A stretch of DNA of 49,942 nt, taken from contig JAFDDA010000012.1 in NCBI GenBank assembly GCA_019311105.1, positions 1-49,942 of the forward strand, given 5' to 3'. The notes under the pieces are model-generated. The model saw only the letters and a program-made list of their open reading frames with translations. It was not told where the DNA came from and did no database searches. The stretch is from Deltaproteobacteria bacterium (GTDB taxonomy: Bacteria; Myxococcota_A; UBA9160; JAFDDA01). Position 1 is the first letter of the stretch. Every line of letters begins with the position of its first letter. Position numbers and translations under genes: made by a program. Below, piece by piece: positions 1-7,805 of the stretch.

Positions 1-568
1 CAGCACCGAGCAAGTAGAGCGCGCGCCAGCCATACGGCAACACCTCGATGAAGCCGAAGCCGAGGGCGGAAAGCCCGTTGCCGAGGCTGCCGAGGGCTGC
101 CAGCACGCCCAGGCCGTAGCCGCGCGACCGTGCCCCCAACTCTTCGGCGAGAATCACCACGGCGATGAACTCTTCGGCGGTGACGAAGGTCCGCCCCAAG
201 AACTGCAGCGCCATGAACTCCGTCGGCGTGCGCGCGAAGGCCGTGGCGACGGTGCATGCGGTGAAGGCGAGCAAGGTCCCGATCAACAACCGGCGCCGGC
301 CGATCCGGTCCGCCACCAGGGCGAGCAACACCGACGGCAACGCTCCGAGTCGAATCACGCTCACCATGGGGCCGATGTCGGACTCGGGGATCGCCAGATC
401 GGCCTGCAGATGGGACAAGACGAGTGTCAGCAGCCCGAAATCGTAGTGGTTGATCATCACCGTCATGCCCAGCACGCCGAGAAGACGCCACTGATGCGGC
501 GAAAGCGGCTCGGGGGGCGTGGAGAACGGGATCCACCGACTCCAGCGCGGACGGGGCGCGGCCGTCAA
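1..568 (-). CDS. MFS transporter, N-terminal part (cut by window edge)
   Basis: Reading the minus strand from 568 gives one open frame to the window edge, about 189 codons, with no stop. It carries the N-terminal half of a major facilitator protein: a first membrane segment (LLGVLGMTVMINHYDFGLL), the loop-2/3 signature VADRIGRRRLL, further hydrophobic helices, and a helix-4/5 region with TAEEF and a basic GARSRGYG loop. That pattern resembles the sugar/metabolite MFS group; the substrate is unknown. I chose TTG at 568 because TGAGG lies 6 nt upstream and no ATG precedes the first helix. The esterase stop lies 7 nt upstream, so the two are probably co-transcribed and the substrate may be linked to that esterase. 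The C-terminal half is outside the window. Confidence 0.8.
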   Translation of the reverse strand, partial: MTAAPRPRWSRWIPFSTPPEPLSPHQWRLLGVLGMTVMINHYDFGLLTLVLSHLQADLAIPESDIGPMVSVIRLGALPSVLLALVADRIGRRRLLIGTLLAFTACTVATAFARTPTEFMALQFLGRTFVTAEEFIAVVILAEELGARSRGYGLGVLAALGSLGNGLSALGFGFIEVLPYGWRALYLLGA

Positions 569-575
569 GCGAGCC

Positions 576-1484
576 TCAGGCCCGCAGGTGCTGGGTCAGG
601 AAGTCGCGGCAGCGCTCGATCTTCGCCTTGGCTTCGTCCCCGGGTGCGATGCGCTCGAAACCATGGAGGCCGCCCTCCACGATGTGGAGCTCGCACGGCC
701 CTCCGACTTCCGCGGCGCGCTCCGCATAGGACGTGGCCTGGGCGTGGGGCACCAACAGGTCGCGCGTGCCCTGGAGGATCAACGTCGGCGGCGCGTCGGC
801 GTGGACCTGATGGATCGGCGAAGTCTCGCGCCAGCGCGCGGCGTCTCGCTCGGGGTCGACGCCGACGAAGTTGCGCACGGTCCCGGCGCCGCCCGAGCGC
901 GCGCGGCTCTCCACGTTGTGCAGTGTCTCGAGATCCGTCGGCGGGTACCAGGCCGCCACGGCCCGCAGCGCGTCGCCCGCGCGCGCGAGGCGCGGGCCCG
1001 GGAAGTCCGCGCGCGTCTGGGACGTCGCCACCAACAACACGAGGTGCCCACCGGCGGAGTCGCCCCACAGTCCGATGCGAGACGCATCGACGCCGAGCTC
1101 GTCCTCGTTGTCGACGCACCAGTCGATGGCGTCGAGACAGTCGCCGAAGGAGTCGGGGTAGGACGTACCGGGCGCGAGCCGGTAGTCGATCGACACGACC
1201 GCGAGACCCGACGCGGCGAGCCAACCCGCCCAACGCGAGAGCCCCATTTCGTAGCGCCCACCCTGGTGCCAACCGCCACCGTGGATCATCACCACCAGCG
1301 GCGCCCGCCCGTCCCCCACCGGGCGATACGCATCGAGGTGCAGTGGCCCGTCGGGTGTCGACTTGTAGGCGATCTCGGTGCGCTTCTCGTAGCGCGTCCG
1401 GTCCGGCGTGAAGGGGAAGCCGACCTGACTCGGATCCACGTCTCCCATCCAGGCGGGGGTTTCGAGGCTTGCAGCGTCCGACAT
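576..1484 (-). CDS. alpha/beta hydrolase, HSL-type esterase
   Basis: A 302-residue serine hydrolase of the hormone-sensitive-lipase / BD-FAE class. The oxyanion-hole motif HGGGW is at about residues 68-72. The nucleophile Ser143 is in GDSAGG, the acid Asp242 in GTRDLL and His274 in GGLHGF, so the triad is complete. It should hydrolyse small carboxyl esters in the cytoplasm; no signal peptide is seen. The frame extends upstream, but ATG 1484 is preferred because an AGGGAC Shine-Dalgarno-like site precedes it and the homologous part begins soon after. A plausible promoter (TTGTCA, 17 nt, CACAAT) lies at 1550-1522. The MFS gene follows after 7 nt, suggesting uptake or export of an esterified compound. 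The natural substrate is unknown. Confidence 0.88.
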   Translation of the reverse strand: MSDAASLETPAWMGDVDPSQVGFPFTPDRTRYEKRTEIAYKSTPDGPLHLDAYRPVGDGRAPLVVMIHGGGWHQGGRYEMGLSRWAGWLAASGLAVVSIDYRLAPGTSYPDSFGDCLDAIDWCVDNEDELGVDASRIGLWGDSAGGHLVLLVATSQTRADFPGPRLARAGDALRAVAAWYPPTDLETLHNVESRARSGGAGTVRNFVGVDPERDAARWRETSPIHQVHADAPPTLILQGTRDLLVPHAQATSYAERAAEVGGPCELHIVEGGLHGFERIAPGDEAKAKIERCRDFLTQHLRA

Positions 1485-1521
1485 GAGGGTCCCTCTCGGT
1501 TTCGTGCAGTAGGCGGAATGC

Positions 1522-1550
1522 ATTGTGACGAGGCGGCCGGCTTGTGACAA
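1522..1550 (-). promoter_or_regulatory. candidate sigma-70 promoter of the esterase-MFS unit
   Basis: On the minus strand TTGTCA (1550-1545) is followed after exactly 17 nt by CACAAT (1527-1522), five and four matches to the sigma-70 hexamers. Transcription would begin near 1515, leaving a leader of about 30 nt before ATG 1484. The plus strand shows TTGTGAC twice here, 19 nt apart, which could also be a regulator site. Confidence 0.4.
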
Positions 1551-1572
1551 CATGCCCCTGCTGGAGGGGGAC

Positions 1573-1983
1573 ATGCCGCAGCAGGCCATCGAGATGATCC
1601 TGACGCGCCAGTTGGCGGCTCACCTCTCCATGCCCACCTTCCTGGTGGACCCGGCAGGCAACGTCCTCGACTTCAACGACGCGGCCCGGCGCGTCCTCGG
1701 CGGACGCCTCGAGAAGGCCCGCAACGTCTCCGCCCGCGATCTCGCGGCCTTGTTCGAGGCACGCGACGAAGCGGGCAAGCCCGTGCCGCCCGAACGCTTG
1801 CCGATCGCGATCGCCCTCGAAGAGCACCACCCCGCTCACGCGCGCTTCCAGGTGCCCGGCGACGACGGCCAGATCCGCGAGATCGCCATCACGGCCGTTC
1901 CCATCGTGGGCCAGGGCGACCGCTTCCTGGGTGCGATCTCGTTCTTCTGGATCGTCGACAAAGAGGAAGGAACACCGAAATGA
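1573..1983 (+). CDS. small single-PAS-domain protein
   Basis: A 136-residue protein that is essentially one PAS sensor fold. The first helix (residues 1-18) is followed by PTFLVDPAGNVLDFNDAA, the classic start of a PAS core, and it ends in the beta strands REIAITAVPI and GAISFFWIV. No kinase, cyclase or output domain is attached. ATG 1573 is chosen over the upstream in-frame start at 1525 because a strong GGAGGGGG lies just before it. The stop overlaps the next start (ATGA, 1980-1983), so it is translationally coupled to the metallo-beta-lactamase protein and may be its ligand- or redox-sensing partner. The ligand cannot be told from sequence. Confidence 0.8.
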   Translation: MPQQAIEMILTRQLAAHLSMPTFLVDPAGNVLDFNDAARRVLGGRLEKARNVSARDLAALFEARDEAGKPVPPERLPIAIALEEHHPAHARFQVPGDDGQIREIAITAVPIVGQGDRFLGAISFFWIVDKEEGTPK

Positions 1984-2825
1984 AGGTCACCCTCTGGGGC
2001 ACTCGTGGCAGCATCCCGACGCCCGGGCCGGAGACGGCGCGCTACGGCGGCAACACGAGCTGCGTCCACGTCGAAGGCGACGATGGCAGCCAGGTCGTGC
2101 TCGACGCCGGCACCGGCATCCGCCGCCTCGGCGACACCTTCCCACGCCCCACCGGGCGCGTGGACATCCTCCTCTCGCACCTCCACATGGATCACATCCA
2201 GGGGCTCGGGTTCTTCGCACCGCTCTACGACTCGACGGCCGAGGTGCATATCTGGGGCCCCGCGAGTACGACCCAGGGGCTCGGGCGAAGGCTCACGCGC
2301 TACCTCGCGCCGCCGCTCTTCCCGGTCTTGCTACGCGACCTGCCCTGCGAGCTTCGACTGCACGAGGTGCCATGCGGCGACTTCGAGATCGGCGGCTTCC
2401 GGATCTCCGCGGCGATGGTGTGCCACCCGGGCCCGACGGTGGGCTATCGGATCTGCGAGGGCGACCGCGTCCTGACCTATCTGTCGGACCACGAGCCGGC
2501 GCTCGGCATGGACCGCTTCGAAGCCTCACAGCTCGACCCCGAATGGGTGTCGGGTTACGACCTCGCCGCCGGGGCCGACCTGCTGATCCACGACGCCCAG
2601 TACACCACCGAGGAGTACCAGGAACGGATCGGCTGGGGGCACTCGTCGGCGGAGCAGAGCCTCACCTTCGCGCGGCTCGCAGGGGTCAAGCACATGGTCG
2701 CGTTCCATCACGACCCGGCCCGCGGCGACGACGCGCTTTATCGCGTGGTCAGCGAGGCCGCACAGGGGTCCGAGTTGCCCTTCCGCGTGACCGCGGGGGC
2801 CGAAGGCGACGTCTTCAAGATCTGA
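1980..2825 (+). CDS. metallo-beta-lactamase-fold hydrolase
   Basis: A 281-residue MBL-fold protein. The metal signature is H67-L-H69-M-D71-H72 in LLSHLHMDHIQG. Other ligand candidates are the His in MVCHPGP, the Asp in LLIHDAQYT and the His pair in AFHHDPARGDD. The N-terminal GTRGSIPTPG followed by a second loop RYGGNTSC is typical of the RNase Z / phosphodiesterase-like branch, not the lactamase branch. It probably binds two metal ions and cleaves a phosphodiester. It overlaps the PAS gene by 4 nt; a PAS protein paired with this MBL type suggests signal-controlled hydrolysis of a nucleotide second messenger, which is inference. Confidence 0.85.
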   Translation: MKVTLWGTRGSIPTPGPETARYGGNTSCVHVEGDDGSQVVLDAGTGIRRLGDTFPRPTGRVDILLSHLHMDHIQGLGFFAPLYDSTAEVHIWGPASTTQGLGRRLTRYLAPPLFPVLLRDLPCELRLHEVPCGDFEIGGFRISAAMVCHPGPTVGYRICEGDRVLTYLSDHEPALGMDRFEASQLDPEWVSGYDLAAGADLLIHDAQYTTEEYQERIGWGHSSAEQSLTFARLAGVKHMVAFHHDPARGDDALYRVVSEAAQGSELPFRVTAGAEGDVFKI

Positions 2826-2890
2826 GTCGGTGCGGGCCTAGCTGGGTCCGCCGGGCGAGCGCGTCGTGCGGGTTTGCCGCGCGAGCGCGC

Positions 2891-3958
2891 CTAGCGCTCG
2901 TGGACCAGGATCTTGCGATCCTCACCGAAGAGCACCTGGATCTTGCCCGGCCCACCCGGCGCCTGGACGACCCCGTCACCCAGGGTCTGGTGCTGGATCG
3001 CGTCGCCCGGCTCGTAGCTTTCGGTGGTCTTGTAGGGGCGCGGCGGCCGGTCCGGGTCGGCCAGGACGATCTCGTCCTTCAACTCCGTCTTCGCCTTCGG
3101 CTTCGAGCGCGTCTTCACGTGGCCCGCGGTGGCCTCCCAGGCAAGCGTCAGCCGTGGAGTCGTGATGAAGGTGGGGGCCTCTTCACCCCCCTCGCCCTCC
3201 TGGATCTCGAAGGACGGCGTGTCCGGCAGGTCGAGTCCGAGGTATTCGACCGTGGGGCCGGCCGCAGCCTCGAGCTCGTTCGCCAGACGTTCGAGCTCCT
3301 TGATCCAATGCGCGCCCTTCTGGACCGAGCGCTTGCGCGCGAGCTCCCAGTAGCGGTGCGTCCCGATCAGGACGAGAACCGGCGGCTCCTCGGAAACCTC
3401 GCGGCCGAAGCGCTCCGCGAGTTCCTTGCGCATGGCCGCGGCGCTAGCGGTGGCGGTGGCGAGGTCCGAAAGGCCCTCGAGCAGGGCCCGCAGCGGCGTG
3501 TCGCCCGTGGAGCCACGGGTCGCGTCGTTGGCCACGTACTTGAACGAGCCGATAGCCATGCGGTCATCGAGCAAGCCGATGAGATCGAGGTGCCCCACGC
3601 CTTTGTCCTCGCGCTTCGCCTTCACGGGAATGCGATGGTCGAGGAACTCGAACGTATGGTCGTCGTCGGTCGGCAGGATCTTCGGCATCCAGAACGGCTT
3701 CTCGGCGGCAGCGGAGAACGCCACGAGTGCGGCCGCCACGTCTTCGGCGTCGCGATCCTTCGCGCGGGTCCGACGGCGCGCGGGGTGGGGCTCGAAGAAC
3801 GCCTTGCCGGCTTCATCACGCCGCGGCGCCGACGACACGGCGCCGTCGAACGCTGCCTTCAACTGCTCGGCCGTCAGCTCCGCTGCGGCCTTCTGGAATT
3901 CGTTTGCCAGGCGCACTTGCCGCTCGGCGGCCTGCTCCAGCAGGGGGTTTTCGCTCAA
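2891..3958 (-). CDS. unrecognised protein with C-terminal Tudor/CarD-like module
   Basis: A 355-residue acidic, soluble protein that I do not recognise. The start is TTG 3958, preceded at good spacing by the very strong purine tract GGAGGAGGGAAGGGG. The N-terminal 60 residues are helical (SENPLLEQAAERQ). The middle (about 90-260) is mixed alpha/beta with FEFLDHRIPVKAK and LVLIGTHRYWE. Then comes a charged linker rich in K, T and E. The last 40 residues (YEPGDAIQHQTLGDGVVQAP and KIQVLF) match the GD-hydrophobic-H-x2-G-x-G-V pattern of small Tudor or CarD-like SH3 barrels found at the end of PcrA/UvrD helicases. A role touching RNA polymerase or DNA repair is possible, but nothing in the neighbours supports it. 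Confidence 0.7.
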   Translation of the reverse strand: MSENPLLEQAAERQVRLANEFQKAAAELTAEQLKAAFDGAVSSAPRRDEAGKAFFEPHPARRRTRAKDRDAEDVAAALVAFSAAAEKPFWMPKILPTDDDHTFEFLDHRIPVKAKREDKGVGHLDLIGLLDDRMAIGSFKYVANDATRGSTGDTPLRALLEGLSDLATATASAAAMRKELAERFGREVSEEPPVLVLIGTHRYWELARKRSVQKGAHWIKELERLANELEAAAGPTVEYLGLDLPDTPSFEIQEGEGGEEAPTFITTPRLTLAWEATAGHVKTRSKPKAKTELKDEIVLADPDRPPRPYKTTESYEPGDAIQHQTLGDGVVQAPGGPGKIQVLFGEDRKILVHER

Positions 3959-4053
3959 GCCCCTTCCCTCCTCCGTCCATGGCCTCGGGTGAGCCGTGCG
4001 ACGTCTGGGGGGAGGGTATGGGATCGGCGTCGGCTTGGAAACGACGACTCGAA

Positions 4054-4102
4054 GGAACCCGGTGGAACCAGGACAGGTTCCGGTGGAACCAGGCCGGGTT
4101 CC
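4054..4102. repeat. nested inverted and direct repeat between genes
   Basis: GGAACCCGG (4054-4062) and its exact complement CCGGGTTCC (4094-4102) form a 9-bp outer stem. Inside, CGGTGGAACCAGG occurs twice as a 13-nt direct repeat (4060-4072 and 4081-4093), and GGTTCC (4076-4081) can pair with either internal GGAACC. It lies 4 nt past the aminopeptidase stop, so it could be a 3'-end structure or terminator of that gene. No T run follows, so intrinsic termination is unproven. Confidence 0.6.
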
Positions 4103-4106
4103 ACAA

Positions 4107-6734
4107 TCAATCCGGGAGAGCGGCGAGCCAGACCTGGAGGGGCCCACCGACGGTTTCCCGAGCTTCGGCGCAGCGCTCGATGTCCTCGAGGGTCAGATCG
4201 AGGTTGCGCTTTCGGCCGGGGACCGGAGGCTGGCGCTTGAAAAAGGCCTCGACGGCGTCGTGCTCCCGACGCGAGCAGAACGAGCCGGCCATGCGGGGCA
4301 GCCCCGCCGCGGCGACGGGGCCGAGGCGCTCGACCAGGGCGGCATGATGGCTTTCGATGAAGGCCCAGGCGCCCGGGTGGGCGGGCCGCCGGATCGAACC
4401 GGCCACGGTCGACCAGTCGCTGGCACGGAGGGTGCCGTCGAGCACGAGTCGGAGGCTGCGCTTCACCAACTCCGGGTCGTCGAAGCTGCCGAGGGCGGCG
4501 AGGAGGTTTCGCCGCAGCGTCGGGCTCTTCGTCGACTGGAGTGCGGCGAGCAGCTGCCCCCAGTGGGCCGCGTCCGCATCCCACGAACCCATGGGCAGGA
4601 AGACTCGCAACTCTTCGGCCGTGTAGGCCGTGGTGTCCCCCGCGAGCAAGGCGGCGACCGCCGCGCGGGCTCGGGCGCGAAGCATCGGGTCGCGTCCCTC
4701 GCCGGCGATGGCCCGCACGAGGCGGCTGCGCAACAACGTCGCGTCGTTGGGTTCGCCCGCGCGGGGCTCGACGCCGATCCGGTCCAGATAGGGTCCGAGA
4801 ACGCGCCGCACATACTTCGCGAACGGTTCGTGTTCGGCTTCGTCGACCACGCGCGAGAGGCCGTTCAGGCCCGGAACGATCGCCTCGGCCATGCGCCGGT
4901 GCGGATCGGCCGAAAGAGCGAGCAACCCGTCGAGGTACGCTTCGACTTCGATCTCGCCCGCTTCGAGGAGGGCGCGAAGATTCCCGGGCAGTGCGAGCCG
5001 TTCGCGCAGGGTGAGGCGGTCGAGGTGCGTGCGCGTCAGGGCGAGAAGTTCTGCTTCGGGCAGGCTCCACCGGTAGTAGCCGAGCTCATCGACGTTTGGG
5101 TGGACCCAACTCGGGCAGCCCTCCGCCGGGAGACGGAAGGCATGGCTCGCCGCCTCCACCTGGAAGCAGGTGCTCTCTGCTTCGGGAGCCCCCTCCTCGC
5201 CCGCGCCGGCGTCCCAACGAACGCAGAGCGGGAAGCTCCACGGCTTGCTGTCGTCACGCCGACCGGCCGGGAGATAGCGCCGCTGGGACAGTTCCAAGGT
5301 CGCCGTCCCGGCCCCTTCTCCGTCGCAAACCAGCTCGGCGCTGACCAGCGGCGTCCCCGGGCGGTCGATGAAGCCGCCGACGACCCCGGTCACGTCCTTG
5401 CCCGAGCTGCGATCGAGGGCCGCGAGCAACTCGGGTGTGCCCCCGGATCCGTAGGCGTGGTCGTCGAGGTAGCCGCGCACCGCCTCCTGGAAGGCGGCCT
5501 CGCCCACCCAGGCCTCGACCATCCGCAAGACAGCGCCGCCCTTGCCATAGACCCACTGCGTATGCGCCGCGACCTGCAGGCCCGCTTCGAGCTCCGGATA
5601 GAGCGAGTCGATCACCTTGGTCTGCATCCAGCTCGCGAAGGATTCGTTGAGCCAGACATCGTCCCACCACGGCAGGGTCACGAGATTTCCGAACCACATG
5701 TGGGAGATCTCGTGAGCGATGGTCACGTTGGTCCAGAGGTGGTCACGCTGGGTTGCGTGGACGGGGTCGAGCAGCAGGCGTGCCTCGCGATAGGTCACGA
5801 GGCCGACGTTCTCCATGGCGCCGAAGGTGAACTCGGGGACGGCGAGCTGATCCAGCTTTGCGAAAGGGAGCGGCCTGCCGAACCAATCCACGAGCCAGTC
5901 GAGGATCGCCGGCGTGCGCTCGGCGGCGTAGCTCGCGAGCGGGCCACGGCCCGCGGGCGTGAGCATGCGCAGCGGCGGACGGCCGCGCCCGTCGCCGGGG
6001 ACCGGCAGCTCGTCGAACTCTCCCACCGCCAGCGCGAGCAAGTAGGTCGGGATCGGTTTCGTTTCGTCGAAGAGGAAGATGCGCTCGGGCCCGCGCGTCA
6101 CGCGGCTCACCATCGGCCCACTCGAGGCCGCGGTCATCTCGCGCGGCACGCGCAGCTTCACGTGGAAGGGCGTCTTGAATTCCGGCTGATCGAAGCCCGG
6201 GAAAGCGCGCCGCGCAGAGATCGGCTGGAACTGGGTGAAGGCGTACCAACGGCCTTCTTCTTCGACGCGATAGAGGCCGTGGCCGTGCTCGGGGAACGCC
6301 CCGGCGTAGTCGATCTCCAGCCGTGCCGGCCCGGCGGCGAGTTCGCGCTCGACGACCAGGGCCATGCCCCCGTTGCGGCCCGGGACGGCACGGGCCGCCT
6401 GCACCTGCCCGCCCTGGGTAATGCGAACGGCTGCGAAGCTGAGGGCCTCGGCGTGGAGCCGAATCACCCGGGTCGGCCGGGAGAGCTCGACGTCGATGCC
6501 GACCGTGCCGTGGAACCGGGTCTTTCGCGGGTCGACGGTGAGGTCGAGTTCGTAGCGCCGAGGCACGACGCTGCGGTCGAGCCGCTGCCAGCCGTCCACC
6601 GATGCCGCTGGGCTCAGCGCCTCGCCGGGCCCGCCACCGGCGCACGCCGAGAGCAGCAGGGCGACGCCCAACAACGCGACGAGAACCACGGAGGCAGGCC
6701 GATACGCGGGCTTCCAGAATTCGCTCGCACCCAT
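4107..6734 (-). CDS. M1-family zinc aminopeptidase, lipoprotein
   Basis: An 875-residue gluzincin aminopeptidase. Residues 1-32 are a lipoprotein signal with lipobox LLSAC. The substrate motif GAMEN is at 305-309. The zinc site H341-E342-x2-H345 is followed by Glu364 (NES), the exact HExxH-x18-E spacing of the family. The N-terminal beta domain and the long helical ERAP1-like C-terminal domain are both present, so the length is normal. It should remove N-terminal residues from peptides in the periplasm or at the outer membrane. ATG 6734 gives the signal peptide; the frame stays open far upstream only because of high GC. It stands alone, divergent from the LLM gene. Confidence 0.93.
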   Translation of the reverse strand: MGASEFWKPAYRPASVVLVALLGVALLLSACAGGGPGEALSPAASVDGWQRLDRSVVPRRYELDLTVDPRKTRFHGTVGIDVELSRPTRVIRLHAEALSFAAVRITQGGQVQAARAVPGRNGGMALVVERELAAGPARLEIDYAGAFPEHGHGLYRVEEEGRWYAFTQFQPISARRAFPGFDQPEFKTPFHVKLRVPREMTAASSGPMVSRVTRGPERIFLFDETKPIPTYLLALAVGEFDELPVPGDGRGRPPLRMLTPAGRGPLASYAAERTPAILDWLVDWFGRPLPFAKLDQLAVPEFTFGAMENVGLVTYREARLLLDPVHATQRDHLWTNVTIAHEISHMWFGNLVTLPWWDDVWLNESFASWMQTKVIDSLYPELEAGLQVAAHTQWVYGKGGAVLRMVEAWVGEAAFQEAVRGYLDDHAYGSGGTPELLAALDRSSGKDVTGVVGGFIDRPGTPLVSAELVCDGEGAGTATLELSQRRYLPAGRRDDSKPWSFPLCVRWDAGAGEEGAPEAESTCFQVEAASHAFRLPAEGCPSWVHPNVDELGYYRWSLPEAELLALTRTHLDRLTLRERLALPGNLRALLEAGEIEVEAYLDGLLALSADPHRRMAEAIVPGLNGLSRVVDEAEHEPFAKYVRRVLGPYLDRIGVEPRAGEPNDATLLRSRLVRAIAGEGRDPMLRARARAAVAALLAGDTTAYTAEELRVFLPMGSWDADAAHWGQLLAALQSTKSPTLRRNLLAALGSFDDPELVKRSLRLVLDGTLRASDWSTVAGSIRRPAHPGAWAFIESHHAALVERLGPVAAAGLPRMAGSFCSRREHDAVEAFFKRQPPVPGRKRNLDLTLEDIERCAEARETVGGPLQVWLAALPD

Positions 6735-6842
6735 GTCGTCGGGCCCCCCAGCGGGGAGGATTGCAGGCCGAGCCGCGACCGCAAACCGCGACGGCCGGCC
6801 GCGCGCAGCCGCCGCGGCACGCTGCAGGCTCGACGACTCTGA

Positions 6843-6848
6843 TAGCCT
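6843..6848 (+). promoter_or_regulatory. -10 element TAGCCT, leaderless-type
   Basis: TAGCCT lies exactly 6 nt upstream of ATG 6855 and no Shine-Dalgarno sequence precedes that ATG. Transcription would start at or next to the start codon. The same spacing recurs at six other genes in the window. Confidence 0.5.
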
Positions 6849-6854
6849 GCGAGC

Positions 6855-7703
6855 ATGCGCGATCGCATCCGCTTCGGCGTCGCCCTCGGCCGGCTCAACC
6901 CGGCCTTCCACGTCGAGGCGGCCATCGAAGCCGAACGCCTGGGTTTCGAGTCCGTCTGGCTGCCCGAGCACCTCGTCTTCCCCGTGGCCCTCGCCGGCTC
7001 GCCCCACCCCGGCGCCGACCACCCGCCGGTGCCGGCGGAAACGCCGGTCTTCGATGCGTTCGCCTACCTCTCGTTTCTCGCTGGCCGGACCAGCCGCATC
7101 CGACTCGGCACTCACGTCTATCTGATGGGCTTGCGCCATCCCTTCGTGGCAGCACGCGCCGTCCAGACCCTCGACGTGGTTTCGGGCGGGCGCGCAGAGG
7201 TCGGTGTCGGCGCGGGGTGGCTCGAAACCGAATGGCAGGCGGCCGGCCTCGGTTTCCGCAGCCGCGGGCGCCGCCTCGACGAAGCCATCCACGTCTGCAA
7301 GCGACTCTGGAGCGAAGCCGTCGTCGAGCACCACGGCGAGTTCTTCGACTTCGAGGCCGTGCGCTTCGAACCCAAACCGACCCAGCGACCCTGGCCGCCG
7401 CTCCACGTGGGTGGCGAATCCGAGGCGGCGCTGCGCCGGGCCGCCCGCGTCGGCGAGGGTTGGATCGGCCTCGAACACACAGCCGAGTCGGTCTGCCGAC
7501 CGATCGAGCGCCTCCATACCCTTCGCGCCCGAACCGAGACCGCCGACGGTGACTTCTGCGTGACGGTGGGCGCGGCCGAGCCCAGCCGCCGGGAAGTCGA
7601 GAGGCTGGCCGACGCCGGGGTCGACCGGGTGATCGTCTGCCCGTGGCGTCGCTCCCCCGATGCCACGGCGGGCCTCGCCGCCTTCGCCGATGCGGTTTTC
7701 TAG
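6855..7703 (+). CDS. LLM-class flavin/F420-dependent oxidoreductase
   Basis: A 282-residue luciferase-like TIM-barrel protein. Family marks are the N-terminal RFGVALGRL strand, AERLGFESVWLPEH after the first helix, GVGAGWLETEW near residue 120, and HVGGESEAALRRAARVGEGW near 185-205, the cofactor-binding region of the F420/FMN group. Such enzymes reduce or oxygenate small organic substrates with FMN or coenzyme F420; the cofactor cannot be settled from this window. The gene appears monocistronic and is preceded by a probable leaderless promoter. A second LLM protein (26008-26874) is only distantly similar. Confidence 0.88.
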   Translation: MRDRIRFGVALGRLNPAFHVEAAIEAERLGFESVWLPEHLVFPVALAGSPHPGADHPPVPAETPVFDAFAYLSFLAGRTSRIRLGTHVYLMGLRHPFVAARAVQTLDVVSGGRAEVGVGAGWLETEWQAAGLGFRSRGRRLDEAIHVCKRLWSEAVVEHHGEFFDFEAVRFEPKPTQRPWPPLHVGGESEAALRRAARVGEGWIGLEHTAESVCRPIERLHTLRARTETADGDFCVTVGAAEPSRREVERLADAGVDRVIVCPWRRSPDATAGLAAFADAVF

Positions 7704-7773
7704 CGGCGGGCGGCCTCCGCGCCCCTCCGCCCCAGCTCTGTAAAACCTGTGTAAGAGCAGGCGAAACCCTGCC

Positions 7774-7805
7774 CCGCCGGATCGAAAGAGTGTATCTACC
7801 GGCGG
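7774..7805 (+). promoter_or_regulatory. stem-loop abutting the desaturase start codon
   Basis: CCGCCGG (7774-7780) and CCGGCGG (7799-7805) are perfect 7-nt complements with an 18-nt loop, and the 3' arm ends directly against ATG 7806. The only purine-rich ribosome-site candidate (GAAAGAG, 7784-7790) is inside the loop. An RNA hairpin here could restrict initiation and respond to temperature or a protein. That function is inference. Confidence 0.4.

Noticed and set aside
1931-4240. Plus-strand frame of 769 codons across the MBL gene
   Set aside because: It is a shadow of the MBL gene and of the minus-strand gene at 2891-3958; composition is Arg/Pro-rich with no recognisable domain.
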